From: Labia minor
Lineage: Eukaryota > Arthropoda > Insecta > Dermaptera > Spongiphoridae
Reading direction: 5' to 3'
Length of the DNA: 64,000 nucleotides
NCBI GenBank assembly: GCA_963082975.1
Contig: OY720345.1
Location: 34,294,611-34,358,610 of the forward strand
How positions within the stretch are numbered: the first letter of the stretch is position 1; each line of letters opens with the position of its first letter. Both the position numbers and the translations under genes were made by a program. Shown piece by piece: positions 56,330 to 64,000 of the stretch. The notes under the pieces were generated by a model. That model saw only the letters and a program-made list of their open reading frames with translations. It did not search any database and was not told the origin of the DNA.

Positions 56330-57224
56330 ACCTAGAATAATGATCATTCACAAAATGATTTTGTCTATCGTCCACTCAAAGAATCATCTATTTTCTAACG
56401 TCTTCCAAAATTTTTAAATATACTTTATCTTAAAAATATAATAATCAATAATTTAATAGTTTGTACAAAACACTTTTTTATTCTGAATTAAAGGTCTAAA
56501 ATGTTGATAAAATGTAAAATACAACAAACTTCTTTAAATGTCATTAAATGTATTTATATATATAGTCTCTATGTTCATTCTAAATTATATACATATATTC
56601 GTTAACAAAAGTTTAATTTAATGAGTTTCAAAAGAAATATCAAAATGAAAAGAATAAATATTCTCTTTTGAATTACTTGGATACTAACTTTTGAAATAAA
56701 TTTCTAAAGAATTTGTAATTTTTTTATATTTAAATCAAGATTAAAATATAATTACATTTATATTCACTAATTGTAAAAATGTTTTAAATGTATACTCAAA
56801 TTTTATACTTGATACTTACATTGGTCATGTAAGAATTATGTATAGTTTGTTTAGTTAAATAGTTGTTCTGACATAATTTCTCTTATTTTTAACTTATAAA
56901 GATGTGAAAAACTTTTTAACTCATATATCCTAGGATCTGGTTAAGTTTATTTTATTATTCAAAAGAAAATTGTTTTTAAGATATTCTAAGATGGTGAATT
57001 TAGAAATTTAATTAATGTCAACTATTATTAATATTTTTATTAATTTAATGAAATAAAATTAATAGATTTCAATATTGGATAAAATTCAAATATATTAAAT
57101 AAATTATGTTGCTATAAAAAATTATTTTATAGTAAAAATAACATTTGTATTATGATCTAAACAAAGAAAACAATGAAAGTTATTTTATTCGCACGAGAGA
57201 ATCAGTTTTTTTTTTTCAAGACGT

Positions 57225-57440
57225 GTAAGAATGGATGAGTGAAAAAAACATCTACGGAAATTGTTTGAAGGGAAAGGACATAACAGAGTGGGTGATAGAG
57301 AGAGAAAGATGGCGGACAAAGGACGGAGAGGGTGGGGCGATTTGGTTTTCTCGCCTCGGGTGCTTGGCTGATTCTCCTTCGAAACCAGAGGGATTTGTAT
57401 TTTCACTACCCACTCCTATACTCTTTTAAAAAATAAAGTT
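57225..57440. other. Unassigned G+C-richer block
   Basis: Contains gagagagaaagatggcggac and a short open frame starting at ATGGCGGAC (57309). No protein or element similarity was recognised; possible regulatory or non-coding exon sequence. Confidence 0.3.
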
Positions 57441-57780
57441 TCGAATCCAACTTGTTTTATACGCCTTTTTATTTTCCAATACATTTGGAAATTTCTATCA
57501 AATCAACATTTGAATTATCTTGTGCTTGTCATTTCAATAAATCCATTTAATTTAGAAACTTTTATATGAAATAAATAATATTACTTAAAAATTACAGTTT
57601 ATAAAATTATTTCTGACAATTTTATAAAAAAAAAAATAGATTATTAAAATTTTTCTTTCTATGAATAGCTCTTTGTCTCCTTTAATATTGTATTATTTTA
57701 GATGAAAGATTCTTTTTTTTTTAGAGCCCAAGTATATATCCTATTTTCGGTTTCATGTTAATAGAAATTCTTCTACCCTA

Positions 57781-57966
57781 GTGTTGGCATATAACCTCAA
57801 GAGCTCCAGGAGATTAACGCGGAGTGGCGACACAAAGACACCGTTCGTTCTTTCTAGACTTTCGAAAAAAGAAAATCTCAAGGGGTTAACTCAGAGAATC
57901 AGAGTGGCCTTCCCATTAAAGATCGCCTCGCCTGACCTCTACATCTTTTCCAACAGAACGGACTAA
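57781..57966 (+). other. Exon-like open block of unknown nature
   Basis: An AG preceded by pyrimidines (cttctaccctag, ending 57781) opens a 61-codon frame with few A+T-biased codons: LAYNLKSSRRLTRSGD, then SKKENLKGLTQRIRVAF, ending in NRTD and a stop. It does not resemble the next part of a C2 domain. It may be an alternative terminal exon, a TE scrap or chance. Confidence 0.3.
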
Positions 57967-58053
57967 TTTTGATCCCTAAAAGAATTTAAAAGTTAATTTT
58001 CCAATATTATTATCAATAAAAAAAAATATTTTGATTAATTTTAATTATTATTT

Positions 58054-58586
58054 TTACTATATCGCCAGAGATAGTATTGCGATCACGAAAATTTTCGATG
58101 TTGAGATTTTGATGTTTTTATAAGTTTGGAAGGCCCCGAGTCATTTTCACTAAGGTTGAGAAAAATGTGTATGTGCGTGTGAGTGTGTTTGTAGAGAAGA
58201 TTATGCAAAAACGGTTTGAGCTAGAATAATGAAATTTGGTACACGGGCATTATTCAAAATTCGTAGTTTTCTATAAATTTTTGAGAAATGTAGCTCATTC
58301 GGAAGAGTGCCATTACCTAGCACGTTTTCATTTTGTTTTCTCTAAACTGATATATAAAATTTCAGTTTCATTGTATCGCTGAAAGTACCGGAATTAATTT
58401 TTTTACACGTTGACTGGCAATCACGCGCCAGCACGTGACGTGGTGCCATCAACAAAGAGCCAAACACGCACTGGTTTAATGAATATTATTTATTAATTTT
58501 AATTTATAATTTAATTAATTAAATTTAATTTAAATATAATATATGTTAATTAATACAATTCAAATTTGCGAGATAGTCGAGTGGAG
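58054..58586 (+). mobile_element. Q-family element, copy 6
   Basis: Starts TTACTATATCGCCAGAGATA, has a GT-rich microsatellite at about 58165-58192 and the CACGCGCCAGCACGTGA segment, and ends GCGAGATAGTCGAGTGGAG. The last bases of the terminal hairpin are missing, as is a central stretch around 58350. Confidence 0.75.
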
Positions 58587-58924
58587 TTTATTTTTATTTG
58601 TTCATTTCCAATAATTTTATTATTTATTTAAAAAAAATAACTTTTGTTTAGTTTAGTTTAAAAAAGTACGTTTATTAGCCAATTTGTGATACACACAATT
58701 TTTTATCCCATAACATAACAAAAAAGTGTTTACAATAATTTTTATATTCAATTGGTCGTAATTAGTACACATTTAGATATTTATTTTTAGATTGTCTTAC
58801 GTTATTTACATTATATTTATTTTGAAATAATTTTTATTTGACTTACTGACTATATTATAAAGGATATAACAATATAAAGAAAAAACATAGTCTATACAAA
58901 AACTGTTGTACATCTTACTCAAAG

Positions 58925-59150
58925 ACAGCGACAGTCGATTATATAAATTAGGTGTCCTATGATCAGTAGAACGAGTCCTATTAAACTTTGTCTTGATTTT
59001 CTTAATCGGAGGAGCTACTTTTTATCAAGTACCTCCCCAATTTTGATCGCGAAGGCTGGGTTAACACCCTCCAGAATTTCCTTTGTCATGCCTTAGACTT
59101 GAACACGGGACCTCGAGGATGTGGGTTAATGGCGTTAACTCTCAAGCTGA
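58925..59150 (-). repeat. tRNA-derived SINE, family 2, diverged copy
   Basis: ggtgtcctatgatcagtaga, then gatcgcgaaggctgggtta and a B-box remnant acttgaacacgggacc match the 34561-34832 copy. The T tail and target duplications are not preserved. Confidence 0.65.
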
Positions 59151-59449
59151 ACTTAATTATTTATTATAGAATTTGAAATCAATTTTTTCACTTCTAATTT
59201 TGTTTTAAATTATATATTACAAACGTAAATTTATTTTAAAACAAAATTATCAAAAATTTCGATAAAAGTTTTAAATAATAAAAGGTATTAAAACAAAATA
59301 AAGATTAATTGATTTAAATAAAAATAATAGGTTCTTTTTAGAAGGATCATTTAGTTTTTATTCGATTAGAATTTATAATATTAATAATTAAATATCAATA
59401 ATATTATTAATAAATATTTTGGAAGTTAAATAATTTTCGTGCTCTATCC

Positions 59450-59700
59450 CAGTGCTTCTCAAACTTTTTGAAATCACGACCCCCTTGCAACGCTAATCAA
59501 TATTTCACGGCCCCCTTTTTTTTAATTTAGATTGCTTAAATTTATAATTTTAAATTTCTATATGCAAACTTTTACTAGCCAATACATGCATTTACAAATG
59601 TTAAAATGTCCTTATTTAATTATTATAATTTATGTGTGATACATTTTTCGAAATTCCACGGACCCTAGGGGGTCGCGGCCCACCACTTCGAGAAGCCCTG
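59450..59700. mobile_element. 251-bp hAT-like MITE
   Basis: Perfect 8-bp duplications CTCTATCC at 59442-59449 and 59701-59708. The ends are CAGTGCTTCTCAAAC and, complemented, CAGGGCTTCTCGAAG, each leading to a cgacccccttg / gcgacccccta subterminal block. No transposase. Confidence 0.88.
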
Positions 59701-59708
59701 CTCTATCC

Positions 59709-61335
59709 AAAACACTTATTGTGAAATATAAATTGCATTTTCTATTTATTTGGTTTATCATTTGATAAAAAAAAGTTTCAAATGGGAAATACGTTTAAAT
59801 ATCTATACGGATTGATTGACATTTATAATATTTAATTAAAATTTATTTTTTAAATTCAGTATTGAAATATTCTCTAAATATTAATTTTACTATTAGTTAC
59901 TTATATTTTATTTATTATATGAAATATAATAAATTAATAATATGTTAATTAATTTAATTCAAAATGTTCATTATTTTCCCGTCTATTATTATAATAGTAT
60001 TCATAAGTGTAATTTTCAAATATACTCATGAATAATTGAAATGTAAATTATTTCTAACATAATTTCCACTTTAAAGTTATCCGATTAAAATTACTATTTT
60101 GATGAGAGTTCTATCAACTATTATTGCTCTATATCGAAAACTACATTCAAACTTAAATGAATTTCTTTGTTGTATTATGTATTATATTATTATGATTTAT
60201 TCAAATTGGAAATTAAAACTCAGACAGATTGCATTGAATTTCGTTACCACTAGTCAAATATTGTTTATCATCTGGGACTGAGATTCAATTAAGGGAATAA
60301 TACTATATAGAATAGAGATAATCGATAGATATTCACCATATAAGCGAGAGTTCAGAATATAATTGCCTTCATTAGACCCTAACATGTACTTATAAATAGA
60401 TATTTATTAATCGTATTAAAACCTCTCTGATACAATAATAATCAGTGTATAGTCTGGTAATGGATGGATTAAAGATAATATTTCAAGTATAATTACACTA
60501 AATAACATACTATATATATATATATATATATATATAAGTTATATACTTGACCCCAGACTCAGCTCTTAAGGCATTGACAGATTAAAACCAAACAGTTATC
60601 AGCAATATTGGGGTTGACCGGGAAAGGTAATTTGAAACAGTCACATCAATGCATTGACTAAATAAACAAATAATTTATCAAACAATTTCCCATGCATTCA
60701 TAAACTAAACAAATAGTTTGGTGGTTTGAGTGGACGAGAGGGTAAAAGCTCATTTCACCATGCATCGAGGAGATTAGTCTTCATTGGGTTCTTGACTTGA
60801 GTTATACTCAACCAGTTAAATTCAAGTTCTATAGATCACCGACCAAATTATTATTATTTTTCATTAATGATTATAATCTGAGTTCCATTTGCAAGGAACT
60901 CTTGTAACTACACCATTTGTAATATTTAAAGGGTAACAAGTGTATTGTGAATAAATAAAGATTATAAATTACAAAGGTTTTCTTAATTTCAAAACCTTAA
61001 CTGACGTTGACTTGGCAAGACCACAACACGAAGACAAGGAAATCTTAACTTATACATATACTTGCTCTATATCAGAGATATCCAAACTTATTTTGCCTCC
61101 AGGCTGAATTGCAATTTGGAAGGACCGAATGAATATGCAAATTGAAAAAAAGGTAGCATTAAATTTTATTTATATTACTTTATTACACTTTATGCACTAA
61201 TACTAATCAAATATATATGGCTAAATTAGTATTATTATTCATACTTAAATATAATTATTTAAAAAAAAATCTTTTATTATCACACTTTTGATTAAAATAA
61301 TATTTTTCAAAAATTATTTGCAATTATTATTATGA
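59709..61335. other. A+T-rich presumed intron with possible repeat ends
   Basis: A (TA)n run lies at 60511-60536. 60540-61020 is less A+T-rich and has an aataaataaag signal at about 60951, possibly an LTR or LINE tail, unproven. 61075-61115 (cagagatatccaaacttatt) resembles a hAT end without a partner. Confidence 0.35.
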
Positions 61336-61975
61336 GTACCTGGAACACCGACAACAACCTTCGACCAAGGATTACTACTGATAATAATATAAATTCTGAA
61401 ATTATATTGACACCTGTACTTGTCTATATTTTAATTAAGAAAGGAAAGGTTATATATTTTTTATTTATTTATGATAATCAAATATCATTTATATATTATT
61501 TATAATTTAATCTAAAGAATATTTTAATTAATATAATATAATTTATTTAATATTATTAGATCAAATTTATTCAATAATTTATTTAAAATTACTTCCTTTA
61601 TAATTATATGTTGCTACATCATGATTCACTTTTTTTTTGGGTAGGGTAATGATAAATATATTTCGTAATTTTATTCTAAAATATTATTAAAATAAATATT
61701 TTTCATTTTATTTTGGAATTAAATAAAAAAATTTAAAATATTTTAAATATAAAAAAATATTAATACAATATCAATTAAAAAAGAATGGCAAGAGACAAAT
61801 TGCTGACGTCATATAATTTTACTAATTTAAATTAAGAAAATACTAATTAAGTTTCTCGAGGCTGAAACCAATACAGATCGATTTTTCTTTATAAATATTA
61901 TCTATTGTGTGAATTTCAAAAACATTCTTAGAGAGGTTGCAAAGATTATATACGATTTTTTCTAGTATATCATAT
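61336..61975 (-). mobile_element. G repeat, diverged copy
   Basis: acctggaacaccgac at the left and tttttctttataaatattat, then gtgtgaatttcaaaaa at the right match the G cluster at 28557-31520. The terminal hairpin has decayed. It also has a tgacgtcatataatttt segment shared with the P family. Confidence 0.5.
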
Positions 61976-63572
61976 AAACTAACAAGAAGACCTAACATTT
62001 CGAAATATTATTTTTAATTCGGTCTCGCCTGAAAACTTAAAAGTACCATCTTGGTATTATTTCGTTTTTAGAAATTTGTTTTATTTTCAATAATTTCAAT
62101 TAATTTCATTTCATTTTTTCAACATTAAAATCATATATTAAATTATATATTTTTATTTTATTATATTTATATAAAAGAAATTAAATATTGAAACCATTTT
62201 TATATTATGGTTTTGGAACAATATATATTTGTTTTAAATTGGTTTTAATTTAACAAGACTGTTCATTTGAATCAATTTTGTTATTTATTTAATTTTAATT
62301 AAAAATATTATAATTCGTATTTTTCGTTCTCTATTTTTTATTTTATATTTTTCTTTATTTTTTTCATTTTTTTCGTTTTTATAATATAAATTAAATAACA
62401 TATAATATTAAATTATCGTATTCGAGCAGAAAATGATTTTTTTTTCAAAATAGAGTTAATAAAATGTAATATAAATTTAAAGGATAAAAATTACTATTTT
62501 ATTCAATTATTTGAACTATATATACTGATCAATATCAAGTTTATTTTAATATTATATAAAGAGGAATTTCATTATATTTAATACTTGCCATTTTTTTTAT
62601 TCTTAATTTAATATTATACTTGAAGTTTTGCCTTTTTTTACATGCTTTTTTTGAATTTGTTTCCATCAATTTTCAAATTCCAAACAATCGTCTTATTCTT
62701 TCTCTCTCGTTCTCGAATTCATATAAAAAAGATCAGATTTGACATTCATTAAAATTAATATCTTCCGTTGAATATTCAAGCTAAGTGAATAGGATTCCAT
62801 CTTTTAACGGAAGAATTTTCTTTTAAGCTTATCTCATGAAAGATAATAGAGGGTGGATGAAATGAATAAGAATGGAGGGAGGGGGTAAAAGGGTTGGGAG
62901 TGAGACATGGAGGACAACAAGTGACAGGTGCTTCTGATGCCAGAAATTCAGAGTCGCCTATCTCTCTTCTCACTGTTCTAGATATACAGATTAAATAAAG
63001 AAAATGTTTGTTTAGAAATTTAGTAGTTTATGAACAAAAAAGTATATAAAGAAACTAGCATTTTTGAATTTATATTATGAATGGTATTTTAGAAAAATTT
63101 AATATATAAATATATACATATATATAAGTAAAGGTTCTGTCTCGGGAGATTTTGTTTTTAAAAAAACAGTTTTAATCGAAAAAGTAAAATAATACTTTTT
63201 CTTAAATTTGATGTTTATTTATTAAGATAATAAACAATACAAAATTAATACAGAACGTTACAGTTGTGTTATTAGCACATTTAAACAATTAATCGTTCAA
63301 ATGGATTTGTTGAAATAAAGTACATATGAAGTACGTGACAATATATGAAATGTATTGTTGTTTATAAGAAATGGAGGTAATTCTCAATGAATCCCTGAGG
63401 TAATGGATAAAATGATTTCTATCAAAAGCATATGCAGGTGATTCGCAATGAATCCTTGAGAGAGCAAATGCAGGTAGTTCACGATAAACCCCTGGTCAAA
63501 CCGGCAGAGCCTCCGGCTATGACGTGTGTTGGGTAAAAAGCCGTCTTTTATAATTAATTTAGTGATGAGCTT
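61976..63572. other. A+T-rich presumed intron
   Basis: 62815-62985 is purine-rich (gggtggatgaaatgaa, ggagggagggggtaaaaggg). 63375-63510 contains three imperfect copies of a gt-attc-caatgaatcc-tgag phrase about 60 bp apart. No gene. Confidence 0.4.
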
Positions 63573-63600
63573 GCAGAATTCATGACGTCATGAATTCTGC
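63573..63600. repeat. Perfect 28-bp palindrome
   Basis: The left arm GCAGAATTCATGAC is the exact reverse complement of the right arm. The centre is TGACGTCA, a CRE/ATF-type site. A gcttgcag-like repeat borders each side. Confidence 0.95.
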
Positions 63601-63874
63601 TTGCAGAAACTGAGTCTGTAACTTACATTTAATGTGTTTATAAGAAGAAATTAAAAATTATATTTTTGAATAAAATTTTTATTTAATCCTTAAAATTTTA
63701 ATTGTATTATCTATTATTATTATTATTATTATTATTTGCGATTTGGATCACGCAAAGTTTTTTTATTACTTGTTAGTTTATTTGTAAATTCATCCTTAAA
63801 ATATTTTCTTTTATAATAATTTCCACACTATAAATATAAATTAAAATTAATAATAAAATTTCTGTATTATAGCA

Positions 63875-63910
63875 TAGTATAGTACATACTTCTGAGTATG
63901 TACTATACTA
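63875..63910. repeat. Hairpin with 16-bp perfect arms
   Basis: The arm TAGTATAGTACATACT, loop TCTG and the exact reverse-complement arm; then gtatattatactatac, another partial copy. No flanking duplications were identified. Confidence 0.95.
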
Positions 63911-64000
63911 GTATATTATACTATACTTCTAATGATGATTTAACTGTCGAAATAAGCATTAAGATAAATAAATAAATTAATAAATAAAATTTCTTGAAAC

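Noticed and set aside
60540-61020. Solo LTR
   Set aside because: An aataaa signal is present, but I could not define TG/CA ends, a duplication or a partner.

Overview
This is a eukaryotic, very A+T-rich window, almost certainly from an arthropod. The evidence is spliced exons with GT/AG introns, a mariner element, jockey-type and other LINE fragments, a Penelope-like element, Helitrons, Helentron-like elements, and hAT, pogo-like and other DNA-transposon remnants. The species cannot be fixed from the sequence. The A+T-rich background with G+C-rich exons would suit, for example, a hemipteran insect or a crustacean. Nothing indicates a bacterium, a plasmid or an organelle.

The only host gene I can support lies on the + strand and probably spans the whole window. 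It encodes a Munc13-4/BAIAP3-family protein (Drosophila staccato type), a C2-domain factor that primes secretory vesicles for fusion. Three exons are visible: 5013-5180, 5243-5309, and one starting at 47540 whose 3' end is uncertain (about 47742-47767). They join in frame across the linker and the start of the first C2 domain. A 62-bp intron separates exons A and B. A giant intron of 42,230 bp (5310-47539) separates B and C and cuts a glycine codon between two conserved C2 motifs. The left 5 kb and right 16 kb look like further intron.

The introns are filled with nested repeats. Two short, many-copy families have the Helentron/DINE-1 plan (subterminal inverted repeats, a central microsatellite, a 3' hairpin). 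Family P has about ten copies and starts ACCGACCGACG; family Q has six copies and starts TTACTATCTCGC. Two copies of one Helitron carrying a captured LINE fragment are present at 27630-31737 (-) and 38836-40304 (+). The second sits exactly between an A and a T of a P copy and itself contains a MITE, giving four layers of nesting. Other elements are a hAT element with an 8-bp target duplication (413-1998), several small hAT-like MITEs, an internally deleted mariner (9781-10302), a Penelope-like GIY-YIG fragment with terminal repeats that resemble decayed hammerhead ribozymes (about 19560-20890), a pogo-like element with a PHD-finger remnant (45151-46761), two tRNA-derived SINE families (one ending in T rather than A), and LINE fragments on both strands.

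The unexplained parts are a few compositionally distinct islands (about 11985-12355, 34862-35345, 42480-42650, 57225-57440, 57780-57965), a perfect 28-bp palindrome at 63573-63600 and a 16-bp-arm hairpin at 63875-63910. No CRISPR array, operon, functional tRNA or rRNA gene was found.
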